Source of the DNA: Deltaproteobacteria bacterium
Lineage (GTDB): Bacteria; Myxococcota; UBA727; VGSZ01
Reading direction: 5' to 3'
DNA length: 64,000 nucleotides
Assembly: GCA_016177705.1 (NCBI GenBank)
Contig: JACOUT010000006.1
Coordinates: 1 to 64,000 of the forward strand
Shown: piece after piece, positions 26,061 through 33,698 of the stretch
Numbering within the stretch: position 1 is the first letter of the stretch
How the letters are laid out: the number at the start of each line of letters is the position of its first letter
Program-made: the position numbers and the translations under genes
Notes under the pieces: model-generated
Seen by the model: only the letters and a program-made list of their open reading frames with translations
Database searches by the model: none
Told to the model about the DNA's origin: nothing

Positions 26061-27506
26061 TCACAGGATCTTGAAGCGGCCCATCTTCGAGGGCAGATGG
26101 GCGGGCGTCTCAGGGGCCTTGAGCGGCGCGCCCGCGTAGTGGTTGCGCACGCCCGCGATCCAGCGGCGCGCCCGCTCAGTTAGGCGGAACTCATCATCCA
26201 TCATGCGGCCGCGCGCGAGCAGGATGCCGAGGTCGGCGCCTTCGTAGCGGTAGTCGCCTGCGTCGCTGATGCGCAGGAAGAACGCCTCGTCCTCTGAACG
26301 CACCGCGCGCCGGTGGGTGGCCGGCTGCACGTGCGCGATGCTGCCGTCGCCGCGCATCTGCCACAGGCCGCTCTTGGGCGCCGCGGTGATGCGATCGACG
26401 ACGTCGTCGGGGTGCTTGATGACGAGCTGGCTCCAGCCGTCGATGTTTCGCTCGTCGGCGAAGCGCGCGTTCAGCGCCGCCACGTCGAGCTCGAAGTCCT
26501 CGCCAGAGAACTCGAGCAGGTGGAACAGGAACAGCGGCAGATCCCCCCAGGCGAAGGCGGCCATGTTGGTCATCAGGCTCGCGCCGGTGATGCGCGGGTT
26601 GACCTCGCCGAGCCAGACGTCGCCGCTGTCCAGATCGACGAGGAAGTCGATCTCGAAGTAGCCGCGGTACCCCATCTTCTTCAGCTCCTCGCCGAACTTG
26701 AGCGTGGCGGTGCGCGCGCGCTCCCGCACCTCGGGCGTGCACACGCCCGGGTACAGCTCGTTGCCCGACCAGCCGCCGCGATAGGGCGTCAGCTCCTTGA
26801 AGCCGACCAGCTCGGTCATGAGCGGGCCCACCAGCGTGCCGTGGCGCGTGACGCAGGCTTCCATGGCGTAGCCGCGGCAGCGGATGCGCCTCATGATCTT
26901 CACTTCGGGCTCGCGTTCGATCTCGGCGGCGTGCTTTCGGTAGTCGTCTTCGCTCGCGATGAAGAAGGTGGTGTGGCCCGAGTCGCCAAACGCGGTCTGC
27001 ACCACGAGCTGCTCGCCGAGCGGCGCTGCCAGCTTGCGCAAGGTGGCATAGCTGTCGACCTTGCCGAGCACGTTCGGCACGCTGGCAACGCCGGCGCGGT
27101 TGCCGATGCGCGTGGTCGACACCTTGTCGTCGACCTCCTGGCGCAGCTTGGCGGGCGGGAAGGCCACCTCGAGCCCGAGCTGCTGGCAGATGCGCTCGGT
27201 CTCCTCGTCGAACATCAGGAAGATCGCCTGGCCCTTGCCCTTCTTCCGGATCAGGTCGACCACCTCCTTGTGCTCGAGCAGGTAGTTGTTGATGTCCTCG
27301 ATGCTGGTGAACTCGGCGTGCGGCGCCTCCTCGGGCACGAACACCGAGCGGTGCGCGCCGTCGAAGCAGTCGAGGTAGTTGACATAGGTGAAGTCACGCA
27401 CCCACTCATCCAGGCCGAGCAGGTTGAACGGCGTGGCGCTGACGAAATAGACGGGCTTCGGATAGCGCTGGAAGAAGTTCCTGATGTCCGAGATGGTCTT
27501 GAGCAT
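26061..27506 (-). CDS. ATP-grasp family ligase (biotin-carboxylase-like)
   Basis: ATP-dependent carboxylate-amine ligase fold, 481 aa, substrate unknown. Visible ATP-grasp features: a lysine-containing strand (EQLVVQTAFGDSGHTTFFI), the acidic E in MEACVTRHG, and the metal-binding core YFEIDFLVDLDSGDVWLGEVNPRITGA, read as FEIDFLVD and LGEVNPRITG. The N-terminal 140 residues form a pre-ATP-grasp Rossmann-like part (MLKTISDIRNFFQRYPKPV). The ATG at 27506 is chosen because it follows the stop of the previous gene by only two bases; the longer open frame overlaps that gene. The ligase and the flanking amidase and C45 acyltransferase suggest that an amide product is made and later processed. Family is fairly sure; product not. 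Confidence 0.8.
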   Translation of the reverse strand: MLKTISDIRNFFQRYPKPVYFVSATPFNLLGLDEWVRDFTYVNYLDCFDGAHRSVFVPEEAPHAEFTSIEDINNYLLEHKEVVDLIRKKGKGQAIFLMFDEETERICQQLGLEVAFPPAKLRQEVDDKVSTTRIGNRAGVASVPNVLGKVDSYATLRKLAAPLGEQLVVQTAFGDSGHTTFFIASEDDYRKHAAEIEREPEVKIMRRIRCRGYAMEACVTRHGTLVGPLMTELVGFKELTPYRGGWSGNELYPGVCTPEVRERARTATLKFGEELKKMGYRGYFEIDFLVDLDSGDVWLGEVNPRITGASLMTNMAAFAWGDLPLFLFHLLEFSGEDFELDVAALNARFADERNIDGWSQLVIKHPDDVVDRITAAPKSGLWQMRGDGSIAHVQPATHRRAVRSEDEAFFLRISDAGDYRYEGADLGILLARGRMMDDEFRLTERARRWIAGVRNHYAGAPLKAPETPAHLPSKMGRFKIL

Positions 27507-27508
27507 CG

Positions 27509-28369
27509 TCAGTCCTTGCGGCCGTGCTTCTCGAGCGGGCCGAGCGCGGCCAGCGCCTCGAAGCCGGGCGCGTCTCTGCGGTAGACGGTGAAGTCGACCT
27601 TGCGATCGCGAAAGCTCTTGAGCGGCTGGCCGAGCCCCCACAGGCCGGTCGCGCGCGTGCGCCGCACCACGTCGAGGTCGAGCTCGAGCGGCAGGATCTG
27701 CTCTCCCTCGCCCGCCTGAAAGAGCACGTCGCCGGTGGGGCTGCACACCACGGAGCGCCCGTTGCCGCCTGCGCCGGCGCCGTTCACCGACACGATGAAG
27801 CACTGGTTCATCGCCGCCATGGCGCGCGTCATCGCGATCTCGACGTCACGATCGATGGTGGTCGTCATCACCGGGTGCAGGATCACCTCGGCGCCCATGG
27901 CGGCGAGCGTGCGCGTGGTCTCGGGGAACCACAGGTCGTAACAGACCGACAGACCGAAGCGGCCGACGTGCGGCACGTCGAAGACGCAGAAGGAATCGCC
28001 CGCCTCTACGCCCGTCTCGTACGGCAAGAACGGAAACAGCTTGCGGTAGCGCGCCACCACCTCGCCGTGCGGATCGATGACGCTGGCGGTGTTGTAGACG
28101 CGCCCGTCCTCGCCCTGTTCGAACAACGAGCCCGGCACGAGCCAGATGCGGTGCTGCTTGGCGAGCGCGGCGTAGCTGTCCTCGACGGCGCCGGGCAGGG
28201 GCTGCGCGAAGCGGGGCGAGGCGCCAAAGGTGGCCAGCTCGCTGATGAGCACCATGCGCACGAACGGGAAGTGCTCGACGGTGTGCGCGATGCGCGCCGC
28301 GATGCGCTCGCTGTTGTCGGCGTGCGCATCGAGCACGAGCTGCAGGCCGGCGACGGCGAAGGGCGTCAC
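27509..28369 (-). CDS. Carbon-nitrogen hydrolase (nitrilase superfamily)
   Basis: Amidase of the nitrilase superfamily, 286 aa, cleaving a non-peptide C-N bond. The catalytic triad is present: E44 (LISELATFG), K110 (RYRKLFPF) and C143 (SVCYDLWFPE). The superfamily includes N-carbamoylputrescine amidase and omega-amidase, both plausible given the amine-linked neighbours. The GTG start at 28369 overlaps the aminotransferase stop by four bases (GTGA), and the first residues after it (PFAVAGLQL) match the expected first beta strand. The longer open frame upstream is inside the aminotransferase gene and is discarded. Part of the six-gene operon 25085-32487. Confidence 0.88.
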   Translation of the reverse strand: MTPFAVAGLQLVLDAHADNSERIAARIAHTVEHFPFVRMVLISELATFGASPRFAQPLPGAVEDSYAALAKQHRIWLVPGSLFEQGEDGRVYNTASVIDPHGEVVARYRKLFPFLPYETGVEAGDSFCVFDVPHVGRFGLSVCYDLWFPETTRTLAAMGAEVILHPVMTTTIDRDVEIAMTRAMAAMNQCFIVSVNGAGAGGNGRSVVCSPTGDVLFQAGEGEQILPLELDLDVVRRTRATGLWGLGQPLKSFRDRKVDFTVYRRDAPGFEALAALGPLEKHGRKD

Positions 28370-29661
28370 GCGGGCAGGCACGCCTCGACGACGGCGAGCC
28401 CCTCGTCGAGCACCGCGTCCTCGATGGTGAGCGGCATGAGGAAGCGGACCACATTGCCGTAGCTGCCGGCCGAGAGCAGCAGCACACCCTTGTCGCGCGC
28501 CGCGGCGATGACGGCTTTGCACTCAGTGTCGGCCGGCACCTTGGTGGTGCGGTCGCGCACCAGCTCGATCGCCATCATGGCGCCGAGGCCGCGCACGTCG
28601 CCAATGATCGAATGCTTGGCCTTCCAGCCCTCGAGTTTGGCGCGCAGCTTCTCGCCGAGCGCCTTGGGGCGGCCGGCGGCGATCTCGCGCTCGAGCACCG
28701 TCAGCGTGGCGAGCGCGGCCGCGCACGACACCGGGTTGCCGGCGAAGGTGCCGCCCAGGCCGCCGGCCGGCACCGAGTCGAAGATGCTGGCGCGGCCGAC
28801 CACGCCCGAGAGCGGCAGGCCGCCGGCGATCGACTTCGCCACGGTGGTCAGGTCGGGCACGAAGCCGAGCTGCTCGGTGGCGAACATGGTGCCGGTGCGG
28901 CCGACGCCGGTCTGTACCTCATCGGCGATCAGCACCACGCCGTATTTGTCGCAGAAGGCGCGCAGCTCGGCGAAGAACTCGCGCGGCGCGACGGTGAAGC
29001 CGCCCTCGCCCTGCACCGGCTCGAGGATGACGGCCGCGAGATCTTCGGGCCGAACGTGCGGCATGAGCGCGGCCTCGAGCCGGCCGACGATCGACAGGTC
29101 GCGGTAGGGCGACGGGTAGGGCAGGCGATAGACGTCGGACGCCATGGGCCCGAAGCCCTGCTTGTAGGGCGCGGCCTTGCCGGTGAGCGACATGCCGAGC
29201 AGCGTGCGGCCGTGAAAGGCGTGGTCGAAGGCGAGCACGGCGCCGCGCTTGGTGTGGCGCCGCGCCGTCTTGATCGCGTTCTCGACCGCCTCGGCGCCCG
29301 TCGAGAGCAGCACGGCCTTCTTGTCGAAGGAGCCGGGCGCCAGACGGCAGAGCGCCTCGCACACGGCGACGTACTCCTCGTAGCCGGTCACCTGGAAGCA
29401 GGCGTGCGTCACGCGTTGCGCAGCGGCGTGCGCGGCCGCCACCACCTCGGCGCGCGCGTGGCCGACGTTCAGGCAGCCGATGCCGCCGCAGAAGTCGATG
29501 AAGGTGTTGCCGTCGACGTCGGTGACGAGCGCGCCGTTCGCGCGCTCGAGGAACAGCGGGTGCGCGAGCGACACGCCGCCCGCCACCGCCTTGTTCCTGC
29601 GCTCGATCAGCGCCTTCGACTTCGGCCCCGGCAACGGCCCCTGCACGCGCGCCACACCCAC
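28366..29661 (-). CDS. gabT: Class III aminotransferase (4-aminobutyrate aminotransferase-like)
   Basis: PLP-dependent enzyme, 431 aa, that moves a terminal amino group from GABA, beta-alanine or a diamine to a keto acid. Class III motifs: TDVDGNTFIDFCGGIG, VNHAH-equivalent VGHARAEVV, STGAEAVENAIKTAR (PLP phosphate), FHGRTLLGMSLTGK, EPVQGEGGFTV, IADEVQTGVGRTG and the Schiff-base lysine K276 in TTVAKSIAGGLPLSG. Overall close to GabT/PuuE. The GTG at 29661 has GGAGG at good distance. Stop overlaps the amidase start (GTGA), so the two are co-translated. Upstream by 25 bases is the saccharopine-dehydrogenase-like gene. The class is sure; GABA as true substrate is probable but not proven, so the symbol is tentative. 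Confidence 0.85.
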   Translation of the reverse strand: MGVARVQGPLPGPKSKALIERRNKAVAGGVSLAHPLFLERANGALVTDVDGNTFIDFCGGIGCLNVGHARAEVVAAAHAAAQRVTHACFQVTGYEEYVAVCEALCRLAPGSFDKKAVLLSTGAEAVENAIKTARRHTKRGAVLAFDHAFHGRTLLGMSLTGKAAPYKQGFGPMASDVYRLPYPSPYRDLSIVGRLEAALMPHVRPEDLAAVILEPVQGEGGFTVAPREFFAELRAFCDKYGVVLIADEVQTGVGRTGTMFATEQLGFVPDLTTVAKSIAGGLPLSGVVGRASIFDSVPAGGLGGTFAGNPVSCAAALATLTVLEREIAAGRPKALGEKLRAKLEGWKAKHSIIGDVRGLGAMMAIELVRDRTTKVPADTECKAVIAAARDKGVLLLSAGSYGNVVRFLMPLTIEDAVLDEGLAVVEACLPA

Positions 29662-29686
29662 GACGACCTCCGTACCTTCGAGCCGA

Positions 29687-31000
29687 CTACGCTGCCTTGC
29701 CGACGACGCGGTCGGCCTGCTTGTGCTTGACCACGGTCATGCCGCGCTTCTTCAGCTCCTTGAAGAAGGGCCGCGGCGGGATGGCCAGCTCCGGCGGCAG
29801 CACGCCGCGCGCCGAGATCGAGCCGCGCGCCAGCATCTGCATCAGGATCGACGGCGGGCAGCCGGTGTCGACGTCGACGCCGAAGCCCCACGCCGGGATG
29901 CCCGGGCAATGCAGATCCATGGTCTCGGTGACCTGGCGGCCGCCGACGGTGCCCTTCACCACCACGCGGCACACCTCGTACTCGTCGGGGGTGCCGGTGA
30001 ACTCGACCTTAGGCAAGCGCGCGGCGAGCGCCACCAGCACGTCGCGCGGCACTACCTTCTGGATCTTGCCCTTGGCGTTCTTGAAGGAGATGGGCTTCTC
30101 CCCCGAGGCGCCGAGCGCGCGCAGGAAGCGCAGGCGATCGGCCAGCGTGTCGTCGAAGGCGATGCGGAAGCTCACCTCGCGCACGCCCTTGTCTTTGAAG
30201 GAGAGCGGCAGCGTCGCCACCTCGGAGTGGATCGTGTAGGCGGGCTTGCGCACGCCCACCGGCGGGCCGAAGTCGATCTCCTCCTCGCCGCTCATGGGGT
30301 CGACGAAGGTGAACTGGCCCTTGGTGAAGAGCGCGGCCTGGTGGTTCGCTTCGTCGAGGATGGTGGCGAGCGAATACGAGGTGCCGAGCGCCGACGACGG
30401 GCGGTTGGGCGTGCGATCGATGTTGCCGACCTTGACGTGGATCTCGTGCACGCGATCCATCTCGTCGGCCAGCGCACGCGCCAGCACGTTGACGACGCCG
30501 GGGGCGGCACCCACGCCGAGCACCGCGAGCAGGCCCGCCTTCGCGAACTTGTCGTGCAGCGGCAGTTGCTTTCGCGTGTAGTGGAACAGCCCGCCGAGGT
30601 CGCAGTAGTGGGCACCGGCCGCGAGGCATGCCTGCATCAGCGGCAGGTTGAGCTGGTGCTGCACGGCGCCGATGACGCCGAAGGCGCCCGCGAGCGCCTT
30701 GGCGGCGCCCTTCACGTCCCTGATGTTGAGGCCGATGGCGCGCACCGGCCGCGTGGTGAAGGACGCCGCCAGCTTCTTGGCCGCTTCGAGGTTGTAGTCG
30801 GCGATCGCGATCTCGACGTTGGCGGGCGCGGTCTCGACCAGATCGCGCACGGTGATGCGACCCATGGCGCCGGCGCCGCCCGCGACCACGATCAGCTTGG
30901 TCTTCTTCTTCGGCGGCGGCTTGGGTGGGGCGGCTTTCTTGGCGGCCTTCTTGGCAGAGCTGTTGGGGGCGGCCTTCTTGGGCTTCTTCTTGGTGCTCAC
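29687..31000 (-). CDS. Saccharopine dehydrogenase-like reductase with Lys/Ala/Pro-rich N-terminal tail
   Basis: NAD(P)-dependent reductase fold, 437 aa. After the tail, a Rossmann motif is clear: LIVVAGGAGAMGRITVRDL, followed by the acidic residue region EIAIADYNLEAAKKL and the GVIGAVQHQLNLPLMQACL block of the saccharopine dehydrogenase/carboxynorspermidine synthase group. The C-terminal part (GRQVTETMDLHCPG) fits the family's second domain. Members make or break secondary amines from an amino acid and an aldehyde, which fits the aldehyde dehydrogenase encoded just upstream. Residues 2-35 are an added Lys/Ala/Pro tail (KKKPKKAAPN, AKKAAKKAAPPK) like histone H1 tails; its role is unknown. The GTG at 31000 overlaps the upstream stop (GTGA). 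Confidence 0.78.
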   Translation of the reverse strand: MSTKKKPKKAAPNSSAKKAAKKAAPPKPPPKKKTKLIVVAGGAGAMGRITVRDLVETAPANVEIAIADYNLEAAKKLAASFTTRPVRAIGLNIRDVKGAAKALAGAFGVIGAVQHQLNLPLMQACLAAGAHYCDLGGLFHYTRKQLPLHDKFAKAGLLAVLGVGAAPGVVNVLARALADEMDRVHEIHVKVGNIDRTPNRPSSALGTSYSLATILDEANHQAALFTKGQFTFVDPMSGEEEIDFGPPVGVRKPAYTIHSEVATLPLSFKDKGVREVSFRIAFDDTLADRLRFLRALGASGEKPISFKNAKGKIQKVVPRDVLVALAARLPKVEFTGTPDEYEVCRVVVKGTVGGRQVTETMDLHCPGIPAWGFGVDVDTGCPPSILMQMLARGSISARGVLPPELAIPPRPFFKELKKRGMTVVKHKQADRVVGKAA

Positions 31001-32487
31001 GACGGGATCTCTCCGCTGCGGGTCTTGTTGGGGAACCAGAAGGACTTCTTGTCGCCGTAGTAGTCGAGGTGGACGTGCTTGGTCTCGCGGAAGGCGTCGA
31101 GGCCCTCCTCGCCGAGCTCACGGCCGATGCCGCTCTTTCGCATGCCGCCGAAGGGCGCGGCGTCGTTGTCAGTGAGCGGATCGTTGATCCAGAAGGTGCC
31201 GGCCTTGATCGCGTGCATCGCCTTCATCGCGTTCTTCAAGGAGCGCGTGAAGATGTTGGCGCCGAGGCCGTACTCGCTGTTGGCCGCGAGCGCGATGGCG
31301 GCGTCACCGTCCTTGACCACCTGGATAGCGGCGACCGGGCCGAACACCTCCTCGGTGTGCACCGGCATGCCCGGCTTGACGTCGGTGATGACGGTGGGCG
31401 CGTAGAACCACCCCTTGCCGTTGTGGTACGGGTCGAGGCGCTTGCCGCCCGCCAGCAGCTTGGCGCCGGCGTCGAGCGTGCGCTTCACCTGGTCCTCCAC
31501 GCGCCTGAGCGCCACCTCGGAGATGAGCGGCCCGAGGTCGGTCGTCGGGTCCATGCCGTTGCCGACGCGCAAGGTCTCGGCGTGCTTGACGAAGCGGTCG
31601 ATGAATTCGCGCGCCACGCTCTCGCACACGTAGATGCGCTTGGCCGAGGTGCACACCTGCCCGGAGTTGAGGAAGCGCGCCCAGGCCGCGCCGTGGGCCG
31701 CCACCTCGACGTCGGCGTCCTCGAAGACGATGAGCGGATCGATGCCGCCGAGCTCGAGGTTGACGCGCTTGAGCTGCTCGGCGCACTTGACGGCGATGCG
31801 CGTCCCGACCGCGTTGCTGCCGGTGAACGCCACGCACGCGACGTCGGGGTCGACCACCAGCGGCTCGCCCACGTCCTGGCCGGTGCCGGTGACGACGTTG
31901 GCGACACCCTTGGGCAGGAGCGAGAAGCCGATCTCGGCCAGGCGCAGCGTCGACAGCGGCGTCTGCTCGGAGGGCTTGATGACCACGCTGTTGCCGGCGG
32001 CGACGGCCGCCGCCACCTTCCAGGTCATCAAGAGCAGCGGGTAGTTGAAGGGCGCGATGGCGGTGACGACGCCAAGCGGCTCCTTGATGGTGAAGTTGAC
32101 CTGGTGCTCGGCGACCGGCGGCACTGAGTTGCCGTGCGAGTTGCGCGCCACCTCGGCGTAGTAGGCGAAGCAGGCGGCGCACCACTCGACCTCGTCGAGG
32201 TTCTCGATGCGCGGCTTGCCGCCCTCCTTGGTCAAAAGCTCGCTCAACAGCGCGCGGTCCTCGCGCAGCGCGCGCGCGATGTCGTGCAGCACCTTGCCGC
32301 GCTCGACCGCGGGGTGATGGCGCCACGCCACCTGCGCCTCCTTGGCGGCGAGCACGGCGCGGCGCGCGTCGGCCGGCGTGGCGTCGTACACCTCGTCGAC
32401 CACCTCGAGCGTCGCCGGGTTGATGATCTTGCGCACGCGGCGCTCGGCGCTGTCCGTGAAGGCCCCGTCGATGAACAGCTTGCGCAT
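30997..32487 (-). CDS. NAD(P)-dependent aldehyde dehydrogenase
   Basis: Aldehyde dehydrogenase superfamily, 496 aa, first gene of the six-gene operon. Motifs: [38 protein letters not shown]245 in LELGG, catalytic C279 in NSGQVCTSAKR, and EEVFGPVAAI. Candidates by context are succinate-semialdehyde or another amino-aldehyde; sequence alone does not decide. The ATG at 32487 has a GGGGAG ribosome site seven bases upstream and a weak TAGCAA hexamer further up. Its stop overlaps the start of the saccharopine-dehydrogenase-like gene. With the class III aminotransferase two genes on, it could convert an omega-amine to an acid by the usual two-step route. Confidence 0.9.
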   Translation of the reverse strand: MRKLFIDGAFTDSAERRVRKIINPATLEVVDEVYDATPADARRAVLAAKEAQVAWRHHPAVERGKVLHDIARALREDRALLSELLTKEGGKPRIENLDEVEWCAACFAYYAEVARNSHGNSVPPVAEHQVNFTIKEPLGVVTAIAPFNYPLLLMTWKVAAAVAAGNSVVIKPSEQTPLSTLRLAEIGFSLLPKGVANVVTGTGQDVGEPLVVDPDVACVAFTGSNAVGTRIAVKCAEQLKRVNLELGGIDPLIVFEDADVEVAAHGAAWARFLNSGQVCTSAKRIYVCESVAREFIDRFVKHAETLRVGNGMDPTTDLGPLISEVALRRVEDQVKRTLDAGAKLLAGGKRLDPYHNGKGWFYAPTVITDVKPGMPVHTEEVFGPVAAIQVVKDGDAAIALAANSEYGLGANIFTRSLKNAMKAMHAIKAGTFWINDPLTDNDAAPFGGMRKSGIGRELGEEGLDAFRETKHVHLDYYGDKKSFWFPNKTRSGEIPS

Positions 32488-32621
32488 GCGATCGCTCCCC
32501 GGTGTGTCGCCTTGCTACGCCGGCTGCCGGATCGGGCGCAAGCGCACCGCTAACGCGTCGCGCCAGCCGACGAGCGGTCGGTCAGGGACGCGGGGCTCGG
32601 CGCCGGGCGGACGATCCCGGC

Positions 32622-32627
32622 TAGGAT
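32622..32627 (+). promoter_or_regulatory. Candidate -10 element, leaderless GTG start
   Basis: TAGGAT, then GACCTC, then GTG at 32634. Hexamer and spacing are the same as before the gene at 20005. No ribosome site. Confidence 0.5.
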
Positions 32628-32633
32628 GACCTC

Positions 32634-33698
32634 GTGGCTCCGCTGCTGCTCGCCCTCGCGCTCACCGCGCAGGCGCCGTCGACGGCGCTGTTGCCCGTCG
32701 TGGGCGTCGGCCTGTCGCTCGACGAGCTGACGCGCCTCGACCGCGAGCTGCGGCGCGAGGCCGAGCGCGCGCTCGGTGCGGAGTTGCAGCGCGAGACCGT
32801 GACGCGGGCTCGCCTCGACGCAGCGGCGGCGCGCGGGCTGCGCTGCGACCGCGCCGCGCCTTTCGCAGTGCGACCCGGCGAGGCGCCGTCGCTCGACTGC
32901 CTGGTGCAGGAGGGGGTGGTCTGCGAGGCCGAGCGGGTCCTGGTGGCGGAGCTGGCGCGCGCCGGTGGCGAGGTGCGCCTCATGTTGCTCGCCGTCGACG
33001 TGCGCGGCGGCACGCTGACGCGCCAGGTGGTGGTGCGGGGCAAGCTCGACGCCGAGCACCTGAGCGACGGTGTCGGGCGTCTCGCCGACGCCGAGCGCGC
33101 GTCGGCCAAGCTCGACGCGCGCGGCGCGCCGCCGAACGCTGCCTGGCGCATCGACGGCGCCGACGCGTCGCCGCCGCCGTGGACGCTCGCCGCCGGGCGC
33201 CACCTGGTGGCCGCGAGCGCAGAGGGCTTCGTCGCGCGCGAGCAGGCGGTCGATCTCGCGAGCGGCGCGACCGAGGTCTTGGAGCTGTCGCTCGCGGCGA
33301 TCCCCCCGCCCGCCGCGCCGCCTGCCGTACCTCCGTCACCTGCTGCCCCGTCTCCATCGCTGACCGTCGCTTGGCCCGCGGTGATCGGCGGCGCCGCCGC
33401 GGCGTCGCTCGGCGTCACCCTCGCCGGCCTCGGGCTCGTGCCGCGCATCGCCTATGGTGCGGACGTCGCCGAGCTGGAGGCGCTCGACGCCGCGCTGCGC
33501 GAGGATCCGGCGTCGATCGAGGGCCGAGCAAGCGAGGCCGCGACGCTGCACGCTCGCGCCGAGACGGACGCCGCGGCGTGGAGCACCTGGGGCCTGCCGA
33601 GCGTGCTGCTCGGCACGGCGCTGTTCGGCGTCGGCGTCGGTGTCGCCGTCGGCGCGCTCGTCGCCGGGCCGCTCGGGCCCAACGAGGCCGGCCCGTGA
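32634..33698 (+). CDS. PEGA-like membrane protein coupled to a kinase gene
   Basis: A 354-residue protein of unknown function that is co-translated with a Ser/Thr kinase. It begins with a short hydrophobic stretch (LLLALALTAQAPS, likely signal peptide), then a charged region in which the product resembles kinase-associated proteins that sum parameters (LPVVGVGLSLDELTRLDREL). Residues about 160-220 look like a PEGA domain (AWRIDGADASPPPWTLAAG, RHLVAASAEGFVAREQ). Two transmembrane helices lie near the end (about 245-265 and 322-345; Gly/Val/Ala-rich). The GTG start sits six bases after TAGGAT with no ribosome site. Its stop overlaps the kinase start by four bases (GTGA), so the two proteins are likely made in fixed ratio. 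Confidence 0.7.
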   Translation: MAPLLLALALTAQAPSTALLPVVGVGLSLDELTRLDRELRREAERALGAELQRETVTRARLDAAAARGLRCDRAAPFAVRPGEAPSLDCLVQEGVVCEAERVLVAELARAGGEVRLMLLAVDVRGGTLTRQVVVRGKLDAEHLSDGVGRLADAERASAKLDARGAPPNAAWRIDGADASPPPWTLAAGRHLVAASAEGFVAREQAVDLASGATEVLELSLAAIPPPAAPPAVPPSPAAPSPSLTVAWPAVIGGAAAASLGVTLAGLGLVPRIAYGADVAELEALDAALREDPASIEGRASEAATLHARAETDAAAWSTWGLPSVLLGTALFGVGVGVAVGALVAGPLGPNEAGP

